NCBI RefSeq assembly: GCF_000281045.1
Contig: NW_008246088.1
Location: 451,724-506,613, forward strand
Reading direction: 5' to 3'
From: Saprolegnia diclina VS20
Taxonomy: Eukaryota > Oomycota > Saprolegniomycetes > Saprolegniales > Saprolegniaceae
Length of the DNA stretch: 54,890 nt
A program made the translations under genes and the position numbers. Of this stretch, positions 10,070-19,717 are shown one piece after another (position 1 is the first letter of the stretch; each line of letters begins with the position of its first letter). The notes under the pieces were generated by a model that was not told the origin of the DNA, searched no databases, and saw only the letters and a list, made by a program, of their open reading frames with translations.

Positions 10070-11482
10070 ATGGAGGAAGTCGTGGGCCCGGCGCTGGAGC
10101 AGCTGACGCTGGCTGAGGTACGCTATTGCCGGCGGTGACGCTTCTCATGGCCCTTTAGGACGAAGAGGCCCTGGAGCTGTAGGCGCGCGACAGCTGTGGC
10201 GAAAGGCCACATGAGTCATTGTGCCCCTCGTAGGAAGTCGCCGCGGAGCCATGGCCCACACAAGCTCAACCTTTCGGCCGAGCTCCTCGACAAGTACAGC
10301 ACGCTGGATGCGGTGCGTGGCGCGTGATATGTGACTTTGTCATCATGCAGAAGTAGACTACGTACGAGGCGCCACCGACCGGTCCGCTACGCGTCTTTGG
10401 CGTCATGAAGCTCGTGCAAGCGAGCATATCGTCAGGGTGCTTTTTGACGCGGCAGCTGTATGCACCGCGCGAGATCTGGTACGCGCTCGCCACGTGAAGT
10501 CCTTGCAAAAGCCTCGATGACGCAGGCTCATGGATCGCGTGCGCCTTGCCGGTGTCGACCACAAGATGCGGTTGCTGGAAATCCTCTCCAAAGAGCTTCG
10601 AGTCCTCGAAGTACTCTGCAATGCATGGGCAATTCATGCTAATAGCCCACGCTTATAGGCGCTGTCGCCACCCGTCACGACAGCCAACAAGACGGTCTTT
10701 GAGCATACGCTCAAAAACATGGTCCAGCTCGTGCACGACCAGCGCGCCGAGCTCCTTCGACCGTTTCCACACCTTGCGCAAGAGCCGCCCGCGAGTAGCT
10801 CCGAGCCGGCCAAGGTTGCGTCCCATATTCTACTGCATCCATTGTGACGCAGCGTGTAGATGGAGAAGGAGGTGGCGAACGCGCTTGGGGGCAGCAGTGC
10901 GATCACCAAGATGACAAGTATCGCGTTTGGCTTTGGCCGCATGGTGAAGAAACAAGCCGTCGCGGTCGTCGAGCGTGCAAACGCTGCGATGCTCGAAACC
11001 ACGTACACTCTTCTGACTCCGTTTCTTGGTCGTCTGATGGAGACGATGTTCGCAGCTCCAAGGAAACCCTTAGCCGATACAGCCAGTGGATTGAAAGTGT
11101 CTTTATCCAAGTGCAGTTTCTGGGTATGCAAAAGGTGTCCTTACATGGGATCGATGTATGGGATGGTTAGGTGTGTGGCTCGATCCGCCGTACCCCGTGG
11201 CCGCGACCTTGGACCTCGGCCGACACCAGGACGTAGCAGCTGCGCTGCAAAACTCGCCGTGGCTCGAGTCCATTGCCATCATCGGTACATACAGTGCACG
11301 CCCAACAAAGCTTGAGAGTGTCGTGTGTAGCCACGTTCTTGGACGACGTCGTTTGCGAACTCGTCATGCGTGATGTCGAAGCTCTCTTGCAGTGCTATTT
11401 GCGCCGCATCTCGCAAGGCTTTGGCGCCTTCTCGATCGACGCCAAGACGCTCGTCAAGCCGCCGTCGTCGGTCACCTCGTGA
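10070..11482 (+). CDS. Unrecognised conserved-looking protein, 10 exons, 328 aa
   Basis: Ten exons join in frame with GT...AG introns of 41-55 nt: 10070-10117, 10159-10178, 10234-10312, 10357-10478, 10526-10610, 10659-10814, 10860-11002, 11056-11123, 11171-11284, 11331-11482. The protein begins MEEVVGPALEQLTLAEDEEA and has no signal peptide or membrane span. It looks largely helical, with segments such as VDHKMRLLEILSKELRVLE, TSIAFGFGRMVKKQAVAVVE, RYSQWIESVFIQVQFLG and DVEALLQCYLRRISQGFGAF. A Pro/Ser-rich loop lies near residue 165. The helical, hydrophobic make-up would suit a tethering or coat-complex subunit, but I cannot assign a family and do not claim one. It is divergent from the CHID1-like gene with 96 bp between starts. 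The 20-nt second exon makes automated prediction likely to fail here. Confidence 0.68.
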
Positions 11483-11734
11483 GCGATAACAAGGAATTTT
11501 TACACTAGCAGTGTACAATATGTGTGTATCACGATGATTTCTATCACTCAATCTGCTCCTGCATCGACAGTGTCAACTTGGATCCGTAGACTGAGCCTTA
11601 CATCGGTTGAAGGAATAAATGGGTTAAGGTTTGCATTGGCATTGGTAGGTTTAGGGATGTCGTCGGCGGTCAACGCTCGTAGGCGGAATTTCGTCCTTGG
11701 CCAGATACAATATTCTTCATATTTCGTGTTAGAA

Positions 11735-13295
11735 TCAGAACGCTTCGTTGCGGAGAAAAGTGTCGACCATCGCAAGCGACACTTCGGGTTGGTCGAGCGG
11801 CACCATGTGCCCGGCTTCGTAGACGCGGAGGAACGTGAGTCCTTTCGCCGACCGGACTTCGCCGACCGGTTTGTCCTGAAAGAGCATCGGACGGTTGGCC
11901 GCCGCGTTGAACGCCGCATGGCCCGACCAGGGCAAGTGCTTGGTCCACGCTTCGTTGCCTTGCCAGTTGCACATGAGGTCGGCGTCGCCGGCGTAGACCA
12001 TGACGCGGATGCCAGCGTCCAGCATCGGGGGCACGTACGGCGAATAGACCTTCATCCAGTCGTTGCCAAACTGCGCGTTGATCTCAAAGTTGCACTCCTG
12101 CCACTGCGCCACCTTGTCCGTGTCGACGCCAAGGACGTCCATGATCCCCGGTGAGTTGAGAAACGCCTCAATGTGGCTAAAGTCGTAGCATCCGATGGAT
12201 TGGCCGCCGGCGCACGGCTTGCGGATGTCGTATGGGTTGCGCCCGGTCGTCAAGAAGAGCGGGTTCACGAGCGCCTCGTGGCAGAACGCTTGGGCATCCG
12301 CACACACCGAATCGTCAGTTTGGCACTGCGTGACCATCTCGACACAAGCTGGCACTTGAGCCTTCATGGACGCTTCAAACTCGGGCGAGACAAGCGTGAG
12401 GTTGTACGCATTCTCAGTCATATCGGCGGCGTGCGCATACTAGTCCAAGCGTCATTCGTTTGTCGGTACAAAAAAAAGGTACCTGCTCAATAGGGTCGGT
12501 GAGACCGTTTCCAATCGCAATGCCCTGGAGGGCAATCACTTGTTCGTCGTCATGGACGCTCGGGTTGCGCGTAAAGATGGCGTGGGCGGCCGCTGGAACA
12601 AAGTGACCGCCGTACGACTCGCCGAAGATGTAAAAGTCGCGGCCATGGAAGCGCGGGTTGGCCGCGAGCCAGCCCTGGAGAAAGAACCAAATGTTCTCGC
12701 CGACTTGGTTTTCGTTCATGTCGTAGTCGTCCTTGTCGCCGTACGAGAAGCCGACGCCGGTCGGCTGGTCGAGCCAAATGACGTTGGCAATGTTGTTCCA
12801 CGAGAGCGGGTTGAGCTGCGTCTTGAGATCTTTCGTCACGACGCAGGGCCCGTTCTCGTAGAGGAGCGCAAGCATGCTCGAGCAGCCGGGGCCGCCCGTG
12901 AGCCAGAGAATGAGTGGGTCCTTCTCCGGGTTGCGCCGCGACTCGAAGAACCAGTAAAAGTAGTGGTCGTCCTTCTTGTTGGGGAGCGCAATGTAGCCGG
13001 ATTCTTGGCCCACGATGCCGCAGAACGTGTCGACTTCGTCCGAGTCATCGATGCGGGGCACGAATTTCTTCTCGGGCACAACAGTCGCTCGGTGGTTGAG
13101 CGTTGTCGTCGACGCGATGGGCACGTCCCACGCCGGGAGGAGCTCGACGCCCGCGTAAAAGAGTGCGCTGACGCCTGTTAGTGCGAGAAGGAACCACCGG
13201 TGGCGACTGAGCGCGGCGAGGTTCGACCGGCCCGTCGCCGTGAGCCCCGTGTCTTCGCCTAGCGCGATCGTTTCGTACGGGCGGCCGCGGGCCAT
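11735..13295 (-). CDS. Serine carboxypeptidase (peptidase family S10), 2 exons, 505 aa
   Basis: Exon 1 is 12483-13295 and exon 2 is 11735-12439, separated by a 43-nt intron. The N-terminus is cytosolic (MARGRPYETIALGEDTG), followed by a signal anchor at about residues 33-53 (WFLLALTGVSALFYAGVELL), as in membrane-delivered vacuolar hydrolases. S10 signatures are intact: WLTGGPGCSSM (oxyanion/carboxylate recognition), GESYGGHFVP with nucleophile Ser227, Asp425 in DLMCNW and His482 in GHMVPLDQP. The enzyme removes C-terminal residues from peptides at acid pH in the secretory pathway or lysosome/vacuole. An upstream in-frame extension to 13529 exists but lacks a signal sequence, so the start next to the anchor was preferred. 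The 250 bp between its stop and the convergent gene ending at 11482 holds nothing recognisable. Confidence 0.92.
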
Positions 13296-13529
13296 GGCTG
13301 TCGGTGGTGCAGCGAAAGTTGAACTGGCGATCGGGTGGTTTGGCGCCACGAGTAGCTTCGAATTCCGCGCCCCTTGGCAGAGCCAATCGCTCGCCGGGCG
13401 TTTCCCAGCGAGCCAATCCATGTCCACTTGGACGTCAACACCAGCAAGCCATTGTGTTCGATTCGAAGACCTGAGTGCATCCGCGTTGTTCGTCGACCGT
13501 CGCTCTTGGTCTTCTGCAAATCTGGACAA

Positions 13530-13624
13530 GTACGTATATTATAGCTCAAGGGATGAGGAGCTTGAGATATTAGCTGGTACGTATATTATAGCTGAAGCGA
13601 CGTAGAGCTTGAGATATTAGCTGG
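13530..13624. repeat. 47-bp tandem duplication containing an internal inverted repeat
   Basis: Two head-to-tail units (13530-13576 and 13577-13624) share the start GTACGTATATTATAGCT and the end AGCTTGAGATATTAGCTG; the middles differ by a few bases. Within unit 1, CTCAAG and CTTGAG form an inverted repeat. The element lies in the ~590 bp between the divergent carboxypeptidase and first SLC1 gene. The rest of that gap (13296-13884) shows no coding signal. Confidence 0.85.
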
Positions 13625-13884
13625 GCAGTACTAGAGGAAGGCTTGCGACCGCCACGATTACCAAGATCACGCTTTACCGTCGCACGCCGATCAGATCGTT
13701 CGCCCGCGACAGGCTGCCCATTACACCGGGATGCGATCCCACGCTGCGTTTACCGCCCTCGGATTGGCCAAAAAGCATGCTGGTCATGTTTCTGATTGGT
13801 CAGTTACGAGTCTGGCGCTCTTAGACACGAAATGCATCTCGAAATTTGTATGCCGTCGGGCGTCACAAGCAAACCACCGCCGGC

Positions 13885-15840
13885 ATGCAACCGTTCCGCC
13901 CGCCGTCCGCCGAGGTCCGCACCGACTTTCGGCGCGCGCCGCCGACCTCCGACGGGTACGTCTGCGGCAACGACGCCACGAGCCTCTTCAACACCTCGAC
14001 GCACACGGCGGCAAGCTCGTTCGTGGCACCACCCGGCGTCCCACGGCGCTTGGACGAGCCTGATGTCGTGATTCTCTCGGAGGCGCCGCAGCAGTTCCGG
14101 GCCAAGCCGCACGAGACGACCGACGAGTATTACGCATACCTCTGGACGATCGAAGGCGCGCGCTACAAGAAGATTTACTTTGGCGTCTATGGCCTCCTGC
14201 TCGCCATTGTGCTCGGCGTGCTCCTCGGGTACCTCGTGTCATTCCTCACTCGCGGCGATTACCCGCAGTCGGTCGAGAACCTCTCGGACGACGCTGTCAT
14301 TGCGATAATACAGGACGTGCTTGCCACGTTTACGCTCAAGCACACGTGGACGTCGTGGATCCAGCTGCCAGGCGACCTCCTCATCCGCGCCATGTCGTGT
14401 CTTGTCGTGCCGCTCATCTTTGTCAACGTGACCGTTGGCATCGCCGACATTTGCGCCTTGCACAAGTCCTCGGTCGTCGGCTGGCGCATGGTGTTCTTCT
14501 TCCTCCTCACGACCATGGTCGCGGCCGGCGAAGGACTCTTCTTTGCCGCGTTCATTCCATCGAGCATCTTTCGCACCACCGACGTGTCGCTCAAGATTCC
14601 CAAGCAACTCGATGTCCCCGTCGCGATGAGCTGTCCGAACGGCGGCGGGTTCCTCGGTGTCCGGAACGGCTCAGCGCTCATGACGTGCCTCCCGTCCGCG
14701 CCGCGCGAGTCGCTCAACCTCGTCGATGTCAATTTTACGTTTGCCCGCACGAAATTGCTGCCGAATGCAACCACGACGCCGGCCGACGTGGTGTTCAACC
14801 TGCTCGATCTGCTCGTGACCGACAACATCATGGGCGCGTTCGCGCAAGAGAACGCGATCGTGAGCCTCGTCATGTTTGCCATGCCGCTCGGTATCGCGCT
14901 CGGGAAATTCGCCGACGTCAACAACCCAATCTTGGACCTCTTTCGACAGCTCAACTCGATCTTCCTCATCATGATTGGGTGGGTCATCAACTTTGTGCCG
15001 GTGGCCATCATTTTTCTTGTCGCGTCGTCGTTTGTGCTGCCCGACGACCCGGCGTACGACGTCGGCGCATGGAAGCACGCCAACATCACGATCGACCAAG
15101 TGGCGACGTGGCGCGCGGCGCTGCCGATGGCGATCACGCGCACGAATTCGTTCTTTTCCAACTTTGGCGTCGCCTTCCACGCGGTCGGGACGCTCACGGC
15201 CATCTTCATTGCCGGTCTCGCCTTCCACGCCCTTGTCTTCTTGCCGCTCTTAACGTTCCTTACGACAAGACGCAACCCGTACTCGTACATCTTCCGCCTC
15301 AACAAGGCGCTCAACTTTGGCTTTGGCTCGGCCTCGTCGCTCGCGGCGCTCCCGATGACGATCCAAGCGATCGACTCGACCCGCAGCGTCTCGCAGCAGC
15401 TGACGCGGTTTGTGATTCCGATCGGCACGGGCGTCCACCTCGACGGCGCGGCGTTTTACCTCTCGGCGTGCACAGTGTTTTTACTCAAGGCACAAACCGC
15501 GACCGACGACCCGAACTTTGCGCTCTCGCCGTCCCGCGTGGCCATGGTCTTCTTCACGTGCGTCATCAACGCGTGGAGCTGCGCGCCGATCCCGCACGGC
15601 GGCCTCCTTGCTCTCAACGCGGTGTGGCAGGCGGTGACGCCGGACCTGCCGACGACAATCAACCTTCCGGTCGGCTTTGTGTGGGTGGTGGCGATGGACG
15701 TTCTTCTCGATCGGTTCTCGACCGTTGTCAACATCCTCTCGAACGCCGTCGTGACGCGCATCATTGCCGAACAAGTCGACGAAACGTACATTGACGAGCT
15801 CGACCGTGGCTCTGGTGGCACCGACGCCTTTCTTCAATAA
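13885..15840 (+). CDS. SLC1-family (dicarboxylate/amino acid:cation symporter) transporter, copy 1, 651 aa
   Basis: An intronless frame; 13885 is the first ATG (earlier in-frame codons include only a TTG). The cytosolic N-tail carries one RTDFRR motif (residues 12-17) and the DEYYAYLWTIEGARYKKIYFG block shared with the two paralogs. Multiple hydrophobic helices follow. SLC1 landmarks are recognisable but divergent. RAMSCLVVPLIFVNVTVGIA corresponds to the TM2 region. SASSLAALPM is the HP1 serine-rich tip, VHLDGAAF corresponds to the NMDGTA motif of TM7, PIPHGGL to HP2, and LLDRFSTVVNILSN to TM8. Asp609, Thr613 and Asn616 of TM8 are kept. The arginine that binds acidic substrates is Ser612 and the last aspartate of the motif is Asn620, so a neutral substrate and altered cation coupling are predicted. 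The C-terminus ends in RIIAEQVDETYIDELDR. Confidence 0.88.
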   Translation: MQPFRPPSAEVRTDFRRAPPTSDGYVCGNDATSLFNTSTHTAASSFVAPPGVPRRLDEPDVVILSEAPQQFRAKPHETTDEYYAYLWTIEGARYKKIYFGVYGLLLAIVLGVLLGYLVSFLTRGDYPQSVENLSDDAVIAIIQDVLATFTLKHTWTSWIQLPGDLLIRAMSCLVVPLIFVNVTVGIADICALHKSSVVGWRMVFFFLLTTMVAAGEGLFFAAFIPSSIFRTTDVSLKIPKQLDVPVAMSCPNGGGFLGVRNGSALMTCLPSAPRESLNLVDVNFTFARTKLLPNATTTPADVVFNLLDLLVTDNIMGAFAQENAIVSLVMFAMPLGIALGKFADVNNPILDLFRQLNSIFLIMIGWVINFVPVAIIFLVASSFVLPDDPAYDVGAWKHANITIDQVATWRAALPMAITRTNSFFSNFGVAFHAVGTLTAIFIAGLAFHALVFLPLLTFLTTRRNPYSYIFRLNKALNFGFGSASSLAALPMTIQAIDSTRSVSQQLTRFVIPIGTGVHLDGAAFYLSACTVFLLKAQTATDDPNFALSPSRVAMVFFTCVINAWSCAPIPHGGLLALNAVWQAVTPDLPTTINLPVGFVWVVAMDVLLDRFSTVVNILSNAVVTRIIAEQVDETYIDELDRGSGGTDAFLQ

Positions 15841-17071
15841 GTATGTTGAACGCTATTCGTATCGGCGACACTGCAGAGTGTACATGCGTGCTTCTTGTTG
15901 TAGTATTTGCTACTAGTACTCGTTATGAAAATGCACACCAAATTATTGTCTTGCGTTGTAGCCCAGTCGTCCGTTAATAGGGAAAGGTTGGAGTGGCAGC
16001 CACAAGCACCTTGATGGCAGGCGCCCGCCAGTGACTGCTCTGAAGGACACTCGACAAACACCACGCAAGACATCACTTGGCGTCTTGGTCACAACCCGAA
16101 TCGCTCAGCGCAAAAGTGACGAGCGACACCACTGCCGTCACACAAGAACAGAGTATGGGTACCGATCCTGATCCAAGCGCACAGCTAGCAGTTGTATATA
16201 CTTCAAACCTACCCCTCGTAGGACCTTTCTACGGCCTGCACACCTTCATTTGGCGTGTCCATCTGGTTCATCCTGCTGCCGAAAGCTCTACGAAGTGTGA
16301 TCGGAGTGCAGGAATACACCCCTCTCTTGTCACTTTGCCTGTGATTTTGCTTGTCGATTCACAATCCAAAGTGCGATCTTGAGCGCTAGATTTTTAGCAG
16401 CTTGTTGGACGAAGTGTCAAAGTCCGATTCCAGTACCGTTGCAAGCTCAGGGTTAGTTTCATAGGCGAGCACCGGCTGGTGGTGGAATGTATGGTTCGAC
16501 GGCCAGCAGAACGGTTGAAATGAGTCTTTCGAATTTTACGGATTAAGGGTCCTATTTCTAGGGTCGTCCGACAACCTAATTTCCGGTAGGCACGAATTTC
16601 CGGCATATGCCGTTTTCATCTTGTTTCTTCCTTGTACGGCCAGCAGAACGGTAAATCACAACTGGCGGAGTGACTCTGGCGGGCGGAGGAACGGGCAACG
16701 AAGGAGCTGGGCGCAGTGCCTTGTGGTCACGCCGTAAAAACATATGGAGTACGGAACCAGCTGGTCTACTACCAACAGCAACTTCACATATGCACGGTAC
16801 AGCTTGCATATTGCATCATATTCACACACACTGGAAAGAGAGCTATTGCGCGAGAGCATGAGGAGAGTCGCCACGTGTGTTGCCAAGCGTAATGCGCCAG
16901 CGACTGCTTGTGCGTCTACCTAGCGCCTTCTGGCAACGTCGTGGGGCTTCCGCACTGGACACGGTGGGACTTGCTACAGTTGCGCTCGCATGTGCAACGT
17001 GGCCATTCTACCCAGATGGAGAGCGAACAATCACCAAATCAAACCATGCCCTGCGTAATGTTAGTACACGA
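15841..17071. other. Intergenic region between SLC1 copies 1 and 2
   Basis: About 1.2 kb with no frame that I can support as a gene. A 101-codon + frame at 16077-16382 has no recognisable domain or splice partner. A pair of 16-bp direct repeats lies inside (listed separately). The last 30 bp contain the core promoter of copy 2. Confidence 0.45.
16500..16652. repeat. 16-bp direct repeats flanking a 121-bp segment
   Basis: CGGCCAGCAGAACGGT occurs at 16500-16515 and again at 16637-16652. The enclosed segment has lower GC than the coding DNA around it and contains two copies of AATTTCCGG. This could be a short insertion with target-site duplication, or a simple segmental duplication; no transposon ends are recognisable. 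Confidence 0.6.
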
Positions 17072-17090
17072 GGTCACTTTTGTATTCTCC
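17072..17090 (+). promoter_or_regulatory. Oomycete-type Inr + FPR core promoter of SLC1 copy 2
   Basis: GGTCACTTTTGTATTCTCC lies 30 nt before the ATG at 17102. It fits the oomycete initiator (TCAYTTY) followed by the flanking promoter region (CAWTTT-like). The same block precedes copy 3 at almost the same distance. Confidence 0.65.
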
Positions 17091-17101
17091 GAGCCAGAGC
17101 A

Positions 17102-19150
17102 ATGAGTAGCCAATCGACGCCCCAGCGCCGACCCGCGTTTGCCGGCGAGCTCCGGACCGATTTTCGGCGTCACGTCAACGCGACCGCGTCACCTCGGAGC
17201 CGGGGCACAGGGCCGTCCCCGTCGTCGTCGGTCCATTCGCGCCATCCGTCGACGGCCGACTCGCACTCGAGCGGGCACCAAACCACGGAGGCACCATACC
17301 GCCCGCTCGGTCTGCCCGACACGGATGTTGCAATGCTCTCGGACGAGCGCGAGTCCGAGACCAAGCCGCTCGAGCTCCACGACGACTACTACACACACCT
17401 TTGGACCACCGACGGGTCGCGTCTCAAGCGCCTCTACTTTGGCATCACGGGTCTTCTCCTGGCAATTTTACTCGGTGTCGTGCTCGCCTTCGTCGTTGAC
17501 CAAGCCGTGCACGTGGCGACAATCTCGGTGGACGATGTTGACGAGATGGCGCCCCATGACGTTTTCAAGCAGCTGCAGGCCGTTGTCGACCACTTGGCGA
17601 CGAAGAAGATGTGGTACGACTGGATCAAGCTGCCCGGGGACCTCCTCATTCGCGCGCTCTCGTGCCTTGTGGTGCCGCTCGTCTTTGTGAACGTGACTGT
17701 CGGGATCGCAGACCTTGTCGCCTTGCACAAGGCGACGCTGGTCGGCTGGCGCATGGTGTGGCTCTTCCTCATTACGTCAATTTTGTCGGCGATTCTCGGT
17801 GTCTCATTGGCATCCATCGTGCCCGGCAGTGTCTTCCGCGTCGAGTCGACCGCCTTTGTCGGTGGCGCCAACGGCCGGAACGGCACTGCGATCCCGGCGC
17901 GGCTCGCGTGCAACAACGACCCGAGCGTGAACGCGACCAACTACCTCGGGGTCGACAGTGACGGAACCATGGCGTGCCTTCCGCGCGAGAGTTATCTCAA
18001 GCTTGTCGACGTCAACAGCGTCTATCAGCGGGCGTCGACGTCGCCGCACGGCGTGCACAAATCGGCGAGCCAAGTGGTATTTGACCTCGCCGACGAGCTC
18101 ATTACCGACAACCTTGTCGGCGCGTTCGTACAAGAAAGCGCGCTCCTCAGCGTCGTGGTCCTCTCAATCCCAATCGGTGTCGCCCTTGCGTCGCGCCGGC
18201 AAGGGACCAACCCGATTTTGGATTTCTTCCGGCAGCTCAACGCCATCTTTCTGATTCTTGTCGGCTGGGTCATCAACTTTGTGCCGGTCGCGATCATTTT
18301 TCTCGTCGCGTCGTCCTTCATCCTCCCTGACGACCCGACGTTCCCGACCAAGCTCCCGTCGATCCCTGCGGCGGCGTGGGGTGATACGACGATTGCGCTC
18401 GATGCGAATACGCTCGCGACCCTTCGAAGTCTCCTCAAGATGGCCATTGTGCGTCAAAATTCCTTCTTTGACAACTTTGGCGCCGCCGCCCGTGCGATCG
18501 GAACGCTCGTCGCCGTCTTTGCAACAGGCACGGCCGTGCACTGCTACGCCTTCTTGCCGCTCCTTACGTTCCTCTCGACACGCCGCAACCCGATCCCGTA
18601 CATTTTGCAGCTCAAGAAGCCGCTCAACTTTGGGTTTGGCTCGAGCTGCTCCCTCGCCGCCCTCCCGATGCTCATCCAAGCGATTGACAGGACGCGAAAT
18701 GTGTCCCAGCAACTCACGCGCTTCGTCGTGCCCGTCGCCACCGGTATTCACATGGACGGCGCGGCGTTCTACCTCGCGGCGGGCTCGGTCTTTCTCGTGC
18801 AGTCGCAGCCGACGCTGGTCGACTTGACACTCGGAAAGGCCGTCATGATCACGCTCACATCCATTATTACTTCTTGGAGTGTCTCGCCCGTGCCGCACGC
18901 CGGTCTTCTCGGTCTCATGGCGGTCTGGAATGCTGTCGTGAGCGATGTACCGCCCGCCAACTTTGTGTGGATCGTCGCCATGGACGTGCTTTTAGACCGG
19001 TTTGCGACGTACATGAACATTCTTTCGAACGCGGTCGTCACGCGCATCATTGCCGAGCAGATTGACGAGACGTACGTCGACGAGCAAGACCGTCTCGGGC
19101 ACACGAATGCCGACGACGACAGCACGCCGGTCCTCGTACATCGACCATAA
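17102..19150 (+). CDS. SLC1-family transporter, copy 2, 682 aa
   Basis: An intronless paralog of the gene at 13885. The ATG at 17102 was chosen because it follows the core promoter and gives MSSQSTPQRRPAFAGE, parallel to copy 3; upstream frame to 16877 is leader. The N-tail has one RTDFRR motif (residues 18-23) and a Ser/His-rich linker. SLC1 landmarks are RALSCLVVPLVFVNVTVGIA, SSCSLAALPM (HP1), IHMDGAAF (TM7), SPVPHAGL (HP2) and LLDRFATYMNILSN (TM8). TM8 Asp632, Thr636 and Asn639 are kept; the substrate arginine is Ala635 and the sodium-site aspartate is Asn643. The large region between TM3 and TM4 contains several sequons (NGT, NAT), consistent with an extracellular glycosylated loop. Expected role: plasma- or endomembrane uptake of neutral amino acids. 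The exact substrate cannot be read from sequence. Confidence 0.88.
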   Translation: MSSQSTPQRRPAFAGELRTDFRRHVNATASPRSRGTGPSPSSSVHSRHPSTADSHSSGHQTTEAPYRPLGLPDTDVAMLSDERESETKPLELHDDYYTHLWTTDGSRLKRLYFGITGLLLAILLGVVLAFVVDQAVHVATISVDDVDEMAPHDVFKQLQAVVDHLATKKMWYDWIKLPGDLLIRALSCLVVPLVFVNVTVGIADLVALHKATLVGWRMVWLFLITSILSAILGVSLASIVPGSVFRVESTAFVGGANGRNGTAIPARLACNNDPSVNATNYLGVDSDGTMACLPRESYLKLVDVNSVYQRASTSPHGVHKSASQVVFDLADELITDNLVGAFVQESALLSVVVLSIPIGVALASRRQGTNPILDFFRQLNAIFLILVGWVINFVPVAIIFLVASSFILPDDPTFPTKLPSIPAAAWGDTTIALDANTLATLRSLLKMAIVRQNSFFDNFGAAARAIGTLVAVFATGTAVHCYAFLPLLTFLSTRRNPIPYILQLKKPLNFGFGSSCSLAALPMLIQAIDRTRNVSQQLTRFVVPVATGIHMDGAAFYLAAGSVFLVQSQPTLVDLTLGKAVMITLTSIITSWSVSPVPHAGLLGLMAVWNAVVSDVPPANFVWIVAMDVLLDRFATYMNILSNAVVTRIIAEQIDETYVDEQDRLGHTNADDDSTPVLVHRP

Positions 19151-19717
19151 CCAAAGTCGCCGTGTGTTGATTAACTGTGTGAATAACTTATTGGTTGACG
19201 AACGTGCGTGGGGCGCAACACTATTATACCAGTAGCAACGGTGTCAACGCCGTGGAGACAAAGCTTGCCCGATCGAGCTACTTGACTTAATCCTTGGTAC
19301 CGCGCCTTTGCGCCCGCTCGTTCATTGGTAAAAACATATGTCCGGTCGCGTGATACATTGAGACCACGATGCCAACCGCCACAACAATTAACTCACCAAA
19401 TAACTTCCTCCTCTATTGACTCGTCGGTAGCGCGCGTCCAGCAACGGCTTGGGACGATCTTTTGGCTTCAACTCCAGTTTCAATCAATACAACGCAAGAC
19501 GACTATCATATTTGTACAGTTCTCACGGCTACTCGCTCAGGTCTAATCAATGGGTACGACATGGTATAATCAGTGGGTGCGTAGTAGTATAATCAATGGG
19601 ATCCACCACGAAATGCAGATAGAGACGAGGACGCGAATACGACATTGAGGTGTCCCTTTGCTAAAAAGAGGCAAGAAATTTACATTTTGAAAAACACTGT
19701 CCAACGGGACGATCGAG
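19151..19717. other. Intergenic region upstream of the glycosyltransferase
   Basis: About 570 bp, AT-richer than flanking genes. No gene is visible. It contains three 23-bp-spaced copies of an ATAATCARTGGG element (next entry). Confidence 0.5.
19543..19600. repeat. Three 12-bp elements at exact 23-bp spacing
   Basis: CTAATCAATGGG (19543), ATAATCAGTGGG (19566) and ATAATCAATGGG (19589) start exactly 23 bp apart. They end 118 bp before the glycosyltransferase ATG. They could be a degenerate 23-bp tandem repeat or an array of binding sites on the same DNA face. Confidence 0.7.

Noticed and set aside
11522-12154. 210-codon + strand frame
   Set aside because: Antisense to the carboxypeptidase second exon, which has intact catalytic motifs.
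14346-15794. 482-codon + frame inside SLC1 copy 1 and a 435-codon frame inside copy 3 (23642-24949)
   Set aside because: Arg/His-rich out-of-frame shadows caused by high third-position GC.
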